Source: UMGS1387 sp045539625
GTDB lineage: Bacteria > Bacillota > Clostridia > Oscillospirales > CAG-382
NCBI GenBank assembly: GCA_045539625.1
Contig: JAZQFS010000028.1
Coordinates: 1-64,000, forward strand
Direction of reading: 5' to 3'
Length of the DNA: 64,000 bases
Shown: piece by piece, positions 32,228-41,088 of the stretch
Layout: every line of letters begins with the position of its first letter
Numbering within the stretch: the first letter of the stretch is position 1
Notes under the pieces: generated by a model
The model's database searches: none
Told to the model about the DNA's origin: nothing
The model's input: only the letters and a program-made list of their open reading frames with translations
Program-made: the position numbers and the translations under genes

Positions 32228-33286
32228 ATGGCTGTAACTAAAAAGGTAAAGCCGGGCTACAAGGCTGCGGCAAAAAAGGAAAAATCGGCAAAGCAAAAAA
32301 GTGAAAAACGCTTTTACCACTCCCCTGTCAAGAAAAATTCTGACGGTACGGGTGCTGTGAAGGAGCATAAAAAAACTACCCGTGAAAAGCTCCAAAATAA
32401 AACCGAGGCAACAGCGGGCGCATCAAATGCAAGAGAGCTTGCAAAGGTAATACAATGGTTTCCCGGACATATGACCAAGGCTCTGCGTGAAATTGAGGAC
32501 AGTTTAAAGCAGGTGGATCTTGTTCTTGAGCTGTGCGACAGCAGAATCCCTGTTTCAAGCAGAAATCCCAAGGTTAAAGAAATTGTGGGCACAAAGCCGT
32601 ATATTACCGTGATGAACAAATGTTCTCTTGCCGATCCTGCGGTAAGTGCACGCTTTAAAGCACAGGCGGCAGAGGAAGGTCACCGCATAATTTTTACCGA
32701 CTGCATGACAGGTCAGGGTATTGATGAAATCGTTCCCGCAATAAGAAACGCTCTTCGTGAAAAGCTTGAGCGTTACGAAAATAAAGGAATGAAGAAAATT
32801 CCCCGCGTAATGATTATGGGTGTTACAAACTGCGGTAAAAGCACCCTTATAAACAGGCTTTACGGCTCTAAGAAGGCAAAAAGCGAAAATCGCCCCGGTG
32901 TAACAAGAACACAGCAATGGGTAACGGTTGAGGATAAAGTTGATTTACTGGATACGCCGGGTGTTCTGTGGCCCAAGTTTGAGGACGAAAATGTAGGTCT
33001 TAATCTTGCATTTACAGGTGCTATCAGGGACGAAATTCTTGATATAGAAAGCATTGCCGTACTTCTGACGTCAAGACTTATGGAAAAGTATCCTTCATTG
33101 ATGTTCAACAGATACAAAATTTCCAGAGAAGATGTTGAGGATAAGCTTCCACACGAAATTTTTGAAGCCATCGGTAAAAAAAGAGGACTTCTCATTTCGG
33201 GCGGAGAGGTTGATTATCCCAGAACGGCAAGAATGCTGCTTGATGAATTCAGAGACGGTAAAATCGGAAGAATTACTTTAGATTAA
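32228..33286 (+). CDS. rbgA: Circularly permuted ribosome-biogenesis GTPase, RbgA/YlqF-like
   Basis: RbgA (352 aa here, about 280 in B. subtilis) completes late assembly of the 50S subunit. The core begins VIQWFPGHMTKALREIE, preceded by a Lys-rich extension of about 70 residues that is unusual. Motif order is permuted: G4, then G1 GVTNCGKSTLINRL, G2 RPGVTRTQQ and G3 DTPGVLWPK. The G4 reads NKCSLAD where the family has NK-x-D, so the Asp that normally recognises guanine is Ser. Its neighbour rnhB is the usual partner gene of rbgA in Firmicutes, which supports orthology. Confidence 0.9.
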   Translation: MAVTKKVKPGYKAAAKKEKSAKQKSEKRFYHSPVKKNSDGTGAVKEHKKTTREKLQNKTEATAGASNARELAKVIQWFPGHMTKALREIEDSLKQVDLVLELCDSRIPVSSRNPKVKEIVGTKPYITVMNKCSLADPAVSARFKAQAAEEGHRIIFTDCMTGQGIDEIVPAIRNALREKLERYENKGMKKIPRVMIMGVTNCGKSTLINRLYGSKKAKSENRPGVTRTQQWVTVEDKVDLLDTPGVLWPKFEDENVGLNLAFTGAIRDEILDIESIAVLLTSRLMEKYPSLMFNRYKISREDVEDKLPHEIFEAIGKKRGLLISGGEVDYPRTARMLLDEFRDGKIGRITLD

Positions 33287-33301
33287 GTGTACAGATATAC
33301 T

Positions 33302-34027
33302 ATGAGTAAAAAAGAAGAAAGACAGCCGCTCAGCTTTGAATATGAAAAAACACTGCTTGAAGACGGTAAAATTGTCTGCGGAACTGATGAAGCAGGCAGA
33401 GGACCGCTTGCGGGAAGAGTGTATGCGGCGGCGGTGGTGCTTGACACGGAAAACGCCGACAAAGAATACTTAAAGGTGCTTGACGACTCCAAAAAGCTGT
33501 CGGAAAAGAAAAGAGAAGCACTTGAAGTGCTTATAAAAGAGGACGCAGTTTCCTACTGTGTAGCCTACAGCACCGTACAGGAAATAGAACAGACAGATAT
33601 ACTTTCCGCTTCTTTACACGCCATGAGAAAAGCGATAGACGGACTTGGTCTTGACAGAGCTTTAACGCAGGAAGAGCTTGAAAAGCTTGATGTTGAAAGC
33701 ATCGGCGGAAAAGCCTTGACGGCGGACGGTGTAATTGTTGACGGCAATCAGGTGCGTTCCTTTACAATTCCTGCAAGGGCAATTGTGGGCGGTGACGGAA
33801 AGAGCTTTACCATTGCGGCGGCGTCTGTACTTGCTAAGGTGGCAAGGGACAGGTATTGTCTTGAGGTACTTGATAAAAAGTATCCGCAATATCTTTTCAG
33901 CAAGCATAAAGGATACGGCACAAAGCTTCATTACGAGGCGGTTGATAAATACGGGCTGTGCGATGAACACAGAAAGAGCTTTTTTAAGAAGTATTACGGT
34001 GCAAAACAGAATGAGACAGAAAAGTAA
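33302..34027 (+). CDS. rnhB: Ribonuclease HII
   Basis: RNase HII (241 aa) removes ribonucleotides and RNA primers from DNA. The active-site set is Asp and Glu in CGTDEAGRGPLAG, with further acidic residues in GVIVDGNQ and ASVLAKVARDRY. The C-terminal SKHKGYGTKLHYEAVDKYG is diagnostic. The internal insertion ALTQEELEKLDVESIGG is longer than in many homologues. The ATG at 33302 gives MSKKEERQ; a GTG at 33287 in frame is possible, and neither has a clear binding site. It follows rbgA immediately and overlaps yraN by 17 bases. Confidence 0.94.
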   Translation: MSKKEERQPLSFEYEKTLLEDGKIVCGTDEAGRGPLAGRVYAAAVVLDTENADKEYLKVLDDSKKLSEKKREALEVLIKEDAVSYCVAYSTVQEIEQTDILSASLHAMRKAIDGLGLDRALTQEELEKLDVESIGGKALTADGVIVDGNQVRSFTIPARAIVGGDGKSFTIAAASVLAKVARDRYCLEVLDKKYPQYLFSKHKGYGTKLHYEAVDKYGLCDEHRKSFFKKYYGAKQNETEK

Positions 34028-34385
34028 GAGAACAGTTGGCAGCAGCGGAGAAAATTATGCATCCATGATGTTGTCAAAGGAAGGCTACAGCATAATGTGC
34101 AGAAACTATACCTGTCCCGAGGGAGAGGTTGACCTTATTGCAACAAAGCAGGACGCAATCTGTTTTGTTGAGGTAAAACTGCGCAGTATATCTTCAGGCG
34201 ACAGTGCGGCAGGTGCTGTTGACAGCGAAAAACTATCTAAAATCAAAAAAACCATGGAGTATTTTCTCAACGAGTACAAGGACAACATTTATGTAAATTC
34301 CCTTGTGCCGAGAATCGATGTTATTGAGATTTATACCGGAAAAAGTATGGTAAAAAAATATTGCCATATCGAAAATATCGGTTGA
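34011..34385 (+). CDS. yraN: YraN-family (UPF0102) endonuclease-like protein
   Basis: A 124-residue protein of UPF0102, predicted to have a PD-(D/E)XK nuclease fold: GSSGENYASMMLSKEGYSIMCRNY then EGEVDLIATKQDAICFVEVKLR supplies the Asp and Glu-x-Lys residues. The ATG at 34011 lies inside the end of rnhB. Upstream in-frame ATGs would extend the gene deep into rnhB and are rejected. The rnhB-yraN pair is common in bacteria. Biological role not established. Confidence 0.88.
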   Translation: MRQKSKRTVGSSGENYASMMLSKEGYSIMCRNYTCPEGEVDLIATKQDAICFVEVKLRSISSGDSAAGAVDSEKLSKIKKTMEYFLNEYKDNIYVNSLVPRIDVIEIYTGKSMVKKYCHIENIG

Positions 34386-34402
34386 TAACGGAGGTGACGG
34401 CT

Positions 34403-35350
34403 TTGCTATCACTGTTTGACTTACATTGCGATACAGCCTATGAGATGTACCGTACAAAGCAGGAGCTGTTAAAAAACAGCCTTGGTGTGGATTTGGAAAA
34501 GTATCGGGTATTCGACAAAAAGGCGCAGGTTTTTGCCATATGGTCGGACGAGGCTCTTGGCGATGACGAAGCATATGTCAATTTTAAGCACGTTTCCCTG
34601 GAATTTAAACAACAAATAGAGAATAACAGCACACAGGTCTGCCTTTGTTCCGACGGCGCACAATTGGATAGTGCCTTAAATGAGGGAAAAACGTGTGCAA
34701 TAATGTCGGTTGAGGACGCAAGGCTTCTTGGCAACGATTTGTCAAGACTTGAGGTTCTTTACGATGAGGGTGTAAGGATACTGACGCTTTGCTGGAAGGG
34801 AAAAACGGTTATCGGCGGAAGCTATGATACCGATGAGGGACTTACGGACTTCGGCTTTGAGGTGCTAAAGGAATGTGAGCGGCTGGGTATTGTTGTTGAC
34901 GTTTCACATATGTCTGAAAAAGGCTTCTGGGACGTGGCAAATAAGGCACAAAAGCCTTTTATTGCTTCCCATTCCAATGCAAATCTCATATGCTCTCACA
35001 AGAGAAATCTTACTGACGTTCAGTACAGAACGGTTGCTTCCTGCGGAGGCATTGTGGGCGTAAATCTTGTTGCAAAGCATCTTGCAAAGGCATATGCCGA
35101 AAGCACTCCCGATGACAACACGGTACTTGGAACGGTGTGCTCACACATTGAGCATTTTCTCGAAATAGATGACAGGGCTCTTTGTCTCGGTCTTGATTTT
35201 GACGGAACAGAGCGGCTGCCGGGACTTGAAGATGTATCAAAAATTCCCGTGCTTTATCAGGCACTTACCAACAGAGGTCTGGACGAATTGGTTGCAGACA
35301 GTGTATTTTTCGGAAATGCACACAGATTTTTTAAAACAGCTTTGAATTAG
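34403..35350 (+). CDS. Membrane-dipeptidase (renal dipeptidase) family peptidase
   Basis: A 315-residue M19-family zinc dipeptidase. The N-terminal FDLHCDTAYEM supplies the first His-x-Asp pair. The bridging Glu lies in MSVEDARLL, His in VVDVSHMSEKGFWD and IASHSNANLI, and the closing LGLDFDGTERLPGLEDVSK is typical. The start is TTG at 34403, eight bases after GGAGG; the longer in-frame ATG at 34361 overlaps yraN and lacks a site. No signal peptide, so it probably acts on dipeptides in the cytoplasm. Some M19 members hydrolyse D-amino-acid dipeptides or beta-lactams; the substrate is not predictable. Confidence 0.88.
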   Translation: MLSLFDLHCDTAYEMYRTKQELLKNSLGVDLEKYRVFDKKAQVFAIWSDEALGDDEAYVNFKHVSLEFKQQIENNSTQVCLCSDGAQLDSALNEGKTCAIMSVEDARLLGNDLSRLEVLYDEGVRILTLCWKGKTVIGGSYDTDEGLTDFGFEVLKECERLGIVVDVSHMSEKGFWDVANKAQKPFIASHSNANLICSHKRNLTDVQYRTVASCGGIVGVNLVAKHLAKAYAESTPDDNTVLGTVCSHIEHFLEIDDRALCLGLDFDGTERLPGLEDVSKIPVLYQALTNRGLDELVADSVFFGNAHRFFKTALN

Positions 35351-35378
35351 ATTTTCACATAAAGAAAGGAACAGTAAA

Positions 35379-36863
35379 ATGAATTACTACAGCACAAGAG
35401 ACATTGAAAAGCTTCATCCAAAAACAGCCGCACAGGTTATCAAGCAAGGCCTTGCAGAGGACGGCGGACTTTTCCTTCCCGAAAGTATTCCTCAGATAGA
35501 CCTTGATTTTATTAAAAATATCGGCACACTTCCCTACTGCGAAAGAGCAGCAAAGGTGCTGTCGCTTTATCTTACAGACTATACTTATGAAGAGCTTCTT
35601 GACTGTGCAGCAAAGGCTTACGGCGACAATTTCGGCGAATTTGCAGCACCTGTCAGCAGCTTTATCGGTGATGACCTGAGAGTTCTTGAGCTTTGGCACG
35701 GTCCTACCTGTGCTTTTAAGGATATGGCGCTTCAGATTATGCCCCGTCTTCTTTCACTTGCACTTAAAAAGACAGGCGAAGACAAGACGGCATACATTCT
35801 TGTTGCAACCAGCGGTGATACAGGTAAGGCGGCTCTTGAAGGCTACAAGGATGTTGACAACATCAAAATTATGGTGTTCTATCCCGAAGACGGCGTAAGC
35901 GATATGCAGAAGATGCAGATGGCTACTCAGGAAGGACAGAATGTTTGCGTAACAGCCATAAAGGGTAACTTTGACGATGCTCAGACAGGCGTAAAGAAGA
36001 TTTTTGCTGATGAAGAAGCAAAGAAGGCTCTTGCAGAAAAGAACTGCTTTCTTTCAAGTGCAAACTCCATTAACTGGGGCAGACTTGCACCTCAGATTGT
36101 TTACTACATCTCTGCATACGCAGACCTTGTTGCAGAAGGCGACATTGAGCTTGGCGAAAAGGTTGACATTACCGTTCCTACAGGCAACTTCGGTAATATT
36201 TTTGCCGCATACCTTGCAAAACGCATGGGACTTCCCGTAAACCGCTTCATTTGTGCTTCCAACAGCAATAACATTCTTACAGACTTCCTCAACACAGGCG
36301 TTTACGACAGAAACCGTAAGTTCTACACCACAATTTCTCCTTCTATGGATATCCTTATTTCCTCAAATCTTGAAAGACTTCTCAGCTACATTGCAGGTGC
36401 TGCAAAGACTCGTGAATATATGGAAAAGCTGTCTAAGGACGGCGTATATGCGGTAGAGCCTGTAATTTTAGACAAGATCAAGTCTGAATTTTCCGCTTAC
36501 TGCTGTGACGAAGAAAACTGTATGGAAACAATAAAGAGCACCTTTGGCAAGTATTCTTATCTTTGCGATCCTCATACTGCTGTTGCGGTAAAGGCGGCTC
36601 ATATGTATCTTGAAGAAAACGGCAAGGGACTTAAGAATATTGTGGCATCAACAGCAAGCCCCTATAAGTTTGCGGCAGATGTGCTGATTTCTCTTGGCGA
36701 GGAAGTGCCCGAAAGCCTCAAGGATGTTCTTACAAAGCTGGGCGATATTTCAAAGACAGAAATCCCCGCACCTCTTGCAAACCTCTTTGGCAAGCAGGTG
36801 AGATTTACAAAGTCCGTTGAAAAGTCACACGAAAGTATGCTTTCCGAAGTTCTTGCATTTTAA
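35379..36863 (+). CDS. thrC: Threonine synthase
   Basis: PLP enzyme (494 aa) converting O-phosphohomoserine to threonine. The N-terminal YYSTRDIEKLHPKTAAQVIKQGLAEDGGLF and the PLP-lysine motif HGPTCAFKDMALQ (Lys114) are those of the bacterial/fungal long form. SGDTGKAALEGY and VPTGNFGNIFAAY bind the cofactor phosphate. Starts at ATG 35379 after AAAGGAA. Unlike thrS it has no T-box leader and no hom or thrB neighbour. Confidence 0.96.
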   Translation: MNYYSTRDIEKLHPKTAAQVIKQGLAEDGGLFLPESIPQIDLDFIKNIGTLPYCERAAKVLSLYLTDYTYEELLDCAAKAYGDNFGEFAAPVSSFIGDDLRVLELWHGPTCAFKDMALQIMPRLLSLALKKTGEDKTAYILVATSGDTGKAALEGYKDVDNIKIMVFYPEDGVSDMQKMQMATQEGQNVCVTAIKGNFDDAQTGVKKIFADEEAKKALAEKNCFLSSANSINWGRLAPQIVYYISAYADLVAEGDIELGEKVDITVPTGNFGNIFAAYLAKRMGLPVNRFICASNSNNILTDFLNTGVYDRNRKFYTTISPSMDILISSNLERLLSYIAGAAKTREYMEKLSKDGVYAVEPVILDKIKSEFSAYCCDEENCMETIKSTFGKYSYLCDPHTAVAVKAAHMYLEENGKGLKNIVASTASPYKFAADVLISLGEEVPESLKDVLTKLGDISKTEIPAPLANLFGKQVRFTKSVEKSHESMLSEVLAF

Positions 36864-36908
36864 TTGATTTTTATATAAATTGGGACGGAAGGAGGTAATG
36901 CTGCAATC

Positions 36909-39149
36909 ATGGATAAAGCAAACAGTAACAATACCGTAAAAGGCATGGTAGACAACATTACCTACCATAATCCCGATAACGGCTACACAATATGTACAAT
37001 AGACTGCGAGGGTGAGGAAATCACCCTTGTAGGCTGTATACCCGCAATTAATGAGGGTGAATATATCTTTGCCGAGGGTGTGTGGAAGAACCACCCAACC
37101 TACGGCAGACAGTTCAGCGTTGAAAGCTATAAAAGAGAGCTTCCTGCCACAACCGATGCTATTTTATCCTATCTGTCCTCGGGCGTAATCAAAGGCATAG
37201 GTCCTGTTACTGCAAAAAGAATTGTTGACAGATACGGCGAGGACACCTTAAAGGTTATTGAGGAGCACCCCGATTACCTTGTGGATATAAAGGGAATATC
37301 CCCAAAAAGAGTAAAGGAAATCAGCGAAAGCTTTAATAATCAGTACGGTATGCGTCAGGTTATGCTTTACTTTGAAGGTATGCTGTCGCCAAGGCTGTCA
37401 TTGAAGGCGTTTAAAAAATGGGGAAATGCGGCGGTCGACGTGCTTCGCAACAACCCGTACCTTCTTTGTGAGGAGCTTGAGGGCATCGGCTTTGAAAAGG
37501 CGGACGCCATGGCAAGAAAGATGGGTGTTCCAAATGACAGTCAGGAAAGAATTGCCTCAGGCATAAAGTATCTTCTGTCGTTGGAGCTTTCACGCAACGG
37601 ACATTGCTATATATCTCTTGAAAGTCTTCTGTCAAAGACAAGCACCGTTCTGTCGGTGTCCTTGCCTGATGTTGAAGAAGTGGTTGCCATACTGTCACAG
37701 GGCGGTGAGCTGGTGGCGGTAAAAGGAGCTGACGGAGATATACAGGTATACTTGGAAAAGGTGTACCGTACCGAGAGATTCTGTGCCGAAAAGCTGTTGC
37801 TTCTTGACAGATCGGCAATAAATATACCCATTAAAAACATTGATGAAGAAATAAGCAGAGTAGAAAAGGAGCAGGGCATTGAGTTTGCACCGCTTCAGCG
37901 AGAGGCTGTAAAAAATTGCGTAACTCAGGGCGTTGCCGTGGTTACGGGAGGACCCGGTACGGGAAAAACCACCGTAATACGTGCAATTATCGAAATGCTT
38001 AAGAAAATAGAGGTTGACTTCTGCCTTGCCGCACCTACCGGCAGAGCTGCAAAGAGAATGTCTGCTGCAACAGGCTTTAAGGCGACCACAATTCACCGAC
38101 TGCTTGAATGCAGATTTGCAGGCGAGGGCGAGGATGAGGCGTCTTTTGGCAGAGACGAGGATAATCTGCTTGATCAGGATGCGGTAATTATTGATGAGGC
38201 ATCCATGGTGGATTTGTTTTTGTTTTGCAGTCTGCTGAGAGCCATACGCCCCGGTGCAAGGCTCATAATTATAGGAGATGCCGACCAGCTTTCACCTGTG
38301 GGAGCAGGCGATGTTTTCAGCGATGTAATTAAAAGCGGCTGCTTTGAGGCGGTGAGGCTTTGTGATATATTCAGACAGGCAAAGGGAAGCAGTATTGTCA
38401 CCAATGCCCATCTTATAAAGGACGGAAAAATGCCGCTTCCCGATAACAGCAGTGACTATTTTTTCCTGAAAAGAGAGGGAGCAAAGGAGCTGCAGCAGCT
38501 TATTGTACAGCTTTGCACTTCCCGTCTGCCTTCGGCTTACGGCTTCGATGCACTTTCGGATATACAGGTCATATGCCCGTCTCGTAAGGGCGAAGCGGGA
38601 ACGGTGGTGCTCAATAACATTTTGCAGAGTATACTGAATCCGCCTGCAGTGAACAAAATCGAGCATAAAACAGGTGAAACAGTGTTCCGTCAGGGCGATA
38701 AGGTTATGGCGGTACATAATAATTACGACATCGAGTGGACGGACGAGGACGGACAAAGCGGCTGCGGAATTTTCAATGGGGATATAGGCATAATTTCCGA
38801 GATAAACCGTGAAGAGCAATGCTTTACCTTGCGTTTTGACGACGGAAGAGTTGCCGTTCTTGACTATGCCTGTTTTGATGACCTTGAACACGCCTATGCA
38901 ATAACGGTGCATAAAAGCCAGGGAAGCGAGTATAAATCGGTAATTGTTCCGCTGTATGACTGTCCTCAGGGATTGCTCAGCAGAAATATGCTTTACACGG
39001 CACTTACCAGAGCGGAGAAAATTGCAATTCTTGCAGGCAAGCCCGAGATAATGTCGCTGATGGTGTCAAATGTGAGGAAAAACACAAGAAATACGGGACT
39101 TGAACGTATGCTGACATCAGCCAAGAAAAAAGAAACAAATAATCAATAA
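36909..39149 (+). CDS. recD2: RecD2-type ATP-dependent DNA helicase
   Basis: A 746-residue SF1B helicase acting 5' to 3' without RecBC. It has the N-terminal OB-like region (VDNITYHNPDNGYTICTI), tandem helix-hairpin-helix segments (GVIKGIGPVTAKRIVDRYG and LVDIKGISPKRVKEI), Walker A GGPGTGKTTVIRAI, Walker B VIIDEASMVD, the motif III region IIGDADQLSPVG, and motif VI HKSQGSEYKSVIVPL. The ATG at 36909 is about 13 bases after GGAGG, longer than ideal, but no other in-frame start fits. RecD2 in Bacillus and Deinococcus supports fork progression and repair. Housekeeping. Confidence 0.95.
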   Translation: MDKANSNNTVKGMVDNITYHNPDNGYTICTIDCEGEEITLVGCIPAINEGEYIFAEGVWKNHPTYGRQFSVESYKRELPATTDAILSYLSSGVIKGIGPVTAKRIVDRYGEDTLKVIEEHPDYLVDIKGISPKRVKEISESFNNQYGMRQVMLYFEGMLSPRLSLKAFKKWGNAAVDVLRNNPYLLCEELEGIGFEKADAMARKMGVPNDSQERIASGIKYLLSLELSRNGHCYISLESLLSKTSTVLSVSLPDVEEVVAILSQGGELVAVKGADGDIQVYLEKVYRTERFCAEKLLLLDRSAINIPIKNIDEEISRVEKEQGIEFAPLQREAVKNCVTQGVAVVTGGPGTGKTTVIRAIIEMLKKIEVDFCLAAPTGRAAKRMSAATGFKATTIHRLLECRFAGEGEDEASFGRDEDNLLDQDAVIIDEASMVDLFLFCSLLRAIRPGARLIIIGDADQLSPVGAGDVFSDVIKSGCFEAVRLCDIFRQAKGSSIVTNAHLIKDGKMPLPDNSSDYFFLKREGAKELQQLIVQLCTSRLPSAYGFDALSDIQVICPSRKGEAGTVVLNNILQSILNPPAVNKIEHKTGETVFRQGDKVMAVHNNYDIEWTDEDGQSGCGIFNGDIGIISEINREEQCFTLRFDDGRVAVLDYACFDDLEHAYAITVHKSQGSEYKSVIVPLYDCPQGLLSRNMLYTALTRAEKIAILAGKPEIMSLMVSNVRKNTRNTGLERMLTSAKKKETNNQ

Positions 39150-39172
39150 AGCCCAAGGGAGATTTGAATAAA

Positions 39173-39973
39173 ATGATTAATACCAAAGAAAAATTAGAGC
39201 ATCTTGAAAGAATAAAGCTGTTCACTCTTGATATGGACGGCACAATTTATCTTGATTCAACACCTCTCGAGGGTGCCATAGATTTTTGCAAAAAGCTTGA
39301 CAGTATGGGAAAGCTTTGCTATTTTACTAACAACACATCAAAGAATCCCATGGATTACGTTGAAAAGCTTAATAAAATCGGATTTCCTGCCGAAAGACGC
39401 CATATTATGACATCGGGAGACGTTACAATTGCTTATCTCAACAAGTATCATAAGGGCGAAAGTGTGTACCTTCTGGGTACAAAGGCTCTTGAGGATTCCT
39501 TCCGTCAGGGCGGAATTGAGCTGTCGGAAAATTCAAAAATCGTAGTTGTTGGCTTTGATATGACTCTCACCTACGAAAAGCTGGAAAAGGCTTGCACCTT
39601 AATCAGAAACGGTGCTAAGTTCTATTCCACACACCCCGACATCAACTGCCCCACAGCCGACGGATTTATTCCCGACAGCGGTGCAATTTGTGCGGCAATT
39701 CAGCTTTCAACGGGTGTTGCACCTAAGTTTTTCGGTAAGCCCAATGCCGAAACCGTTGAAATGCTTGAGCTTAAAAGCGGACTTTCAAGAGATGAAATCT
39801 GTATGGTTGGTGACAGACTTTACACCGATATTGCCCTTGGCAAAAAGAACGGTATGCTGTCAATTCTTGTTATGACAGGCGAAACCACACAGCAAATGCT
39901 GGACGAGGCTGAGGGCGATAATGTACCCGATCTTGTTTTTGACAGAATATCGGATATACCTGTACACCAATAA
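39173..39973 (+). CDS. HAD-superfamily sugar phosphatase (NagD/AraL-like)
   Basis: A 266-residue class IIA HAD phosphatase. Motif I is LFTLDMDGTIYLD, motif II the Thr/Asn segment CYFTNNTSKNP, and motif III/IV comes from KPNAETVEMLELK and CMVGDRLYTDIALGKKNGM. The C2-type cap lies between. The ATG at 39173 is preferred to the TTG at 39164 from the spacing to GGGAGA. Likely dephosphorylates sugar phosphates or p-nitrophenyl-type nucleotides as housecleaning. It sits between recD2 and the peptidase trio with small gaps, so probably co-transcribed. Confidence 0.85.
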   Translation: MINTKEKLEHLERIKLFTLDMDGTIYLDSTPLEGAIDFCKKLDSMGKLCYFTNNTSKNPMDYVEKLNKIGFPAERRHIMTSGDVTIAYLNKYHKGESVYLLGTKALEDSFRQGGIELSENSKIVVVGFDMTLTYEKLEKACTLIRNGAKFYSTHPDINCPTADGFIPDSGAICAAIQLSTGVAPKFFGKPNAETVEMLELKSGLSRDEICMVGDRLYTDIALGKKNGMLSILVMTGETTQQMLDEAEGDNVPDLVFDRISDIPVHQ

Positions 39974-39990
39974 TCGGGGAAGGAAAAACC

Positions 39991-41088
39991 ATGAGTTTTC
40001 TTGAAGAACTTGAAGCTTTAACCGAAAAGCTTGTGAAAACCGTTACGGTCAGCGGATATGAAAAGAAAAGTGCTGCTGCTGTGCTTGAAATATGCAAAGA
40101 GTACGCAAAAGATTGCTTTGATGAAGGCTATGTCACCAAAAGCAAAAGTGTCGTGCTTGTAAAGAAAAGCAAGGGGCAAACCAAGTACAGTCTTGCCTTT
40201 GATGCTCACCTTGACACGGTAGGCTTTGCTGTGTCGGAAATCTGCGAGGGAGGATATTTAAAGACAGTGCCTATGGGCGGAATTGACGTAAATATTCTGC
40301 CGTCAAGCGAGGTATTGATATGCGGAAAAAAAGAAATAAGAGCAGTTTTCTCATCTGTACCGCCCCATCTGTCAACGTCGGACAAGCTTCCCGAAATCGG
40401 ACAGCTTCTTGTGGATACAGGCTTTGAAACAAAACAAGAGACGGAAAAGTATGTGGAAATCGGCACACCTGTTGTGATGTATCCTCATTTTACAAAGCTT
40501 CTTAACAACAGAGTTTCGGCTACGGGACTTGACGACAAAATCTGTATAACAGCAGTGCTGTATGCCTTGAAGCTTCTTAAGGATATATGCCTTGAAAACA
40601 CCGATATATACTGCTATTTCAGCAGCGGTGAGGAGAGAGGCGGTAACGGCTCATATCATATGTATAACGAAGTATGTCCCGATGCTGCCGTTGTGCTTGA
40701 CGTTAACTTTGCCAAGGAAAAGGGCAGTAAGGACGGCGAGTACGGCATTTTGGGCAAGGGTGCGATGACATCTGTTTCAAGCGTTACAAGCAAGGCACTT
40801 ACAAAGGCTGTTATTGACTGTGCAAGAAAAAATGACATACCTCTTCAGACGGTCCTTGAAATGACATCTACAGGTACAAATGCAGACGTTGCTCCAAGAA
40901 CGGGCTCGGGATTTGCTTCGGCGGTGCTGTCTGTGCCGCTAAAGTATATGCATTCCTCCGTTGAATGTGCAAGCCTTGACGATGTGGTAAGTGCGGCACG
41001 TATTCTGAAAGAGCTGTCTTTGGAATATGATAAAACGCCTGTAAGTATACCTGTATACTATAAAGGAGGTGCTGACGGTGAGCTTTAA
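39991..41088 (+). CDS. M42-family glutamyl/leucyl aminopeptidase, paralogue 1
   Basis: A 365-residue co-catalytic metallo-aminopeptidase (FrvX/YsdC/TET family). The expected ligands are visible: His and Asp in DAHLDTVGF, the bridging Asp in TGLDDK, the catalytic base and ligand in SGEERGG, Asp in AVVLDVNF and the C-terminal His in YMHSSVE. These enzymes assemble as tetrahedral dodecamers that trim peptides. It is the first of three adjacent M42 genes, overlapping the next by 11 bases. It is the most divergent of the three in its middle region (residues 100-160). Confidence 0.88.
   Translation: MSFLEELEALTEKLVKTVTVSGYEKKSAAAVLEICKEYAKDCFDEGYVTKSKSVVLVKKSKGQTKYSLAFDAHLDTVGFAVSEICEGGYLKTVPMGGIDVNILPSSEVLICGKKEIRAVFSSVPPHLSTSDKLPEIGQLLVDTGFETKQETEKYVEIGTPVVMYPHFTKLLNNRVSATGLDDKICITAVLYALKLLKDICLENTDIYCYFSSGEERGGNGSYHMYNEVCPDAAVVLDVNFAKEKGSKDGEYGILGKGAMTSVSSVTSKALTKAVIDCARKNDIPLQTVLEMTSTGTNADVAPRTGSGFASAVLSVPLKYMHSSVECASLDDVVSAARILKELSLEYDKTPVSIPVYYKGGADGEL

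Noticed and set aside
33735..34010. Upstream extension of yraN into rnhB
   Set aside because: The frame is open, but the translation does not match UPF0102 and it would overlap most of the rnhB C-terminus.
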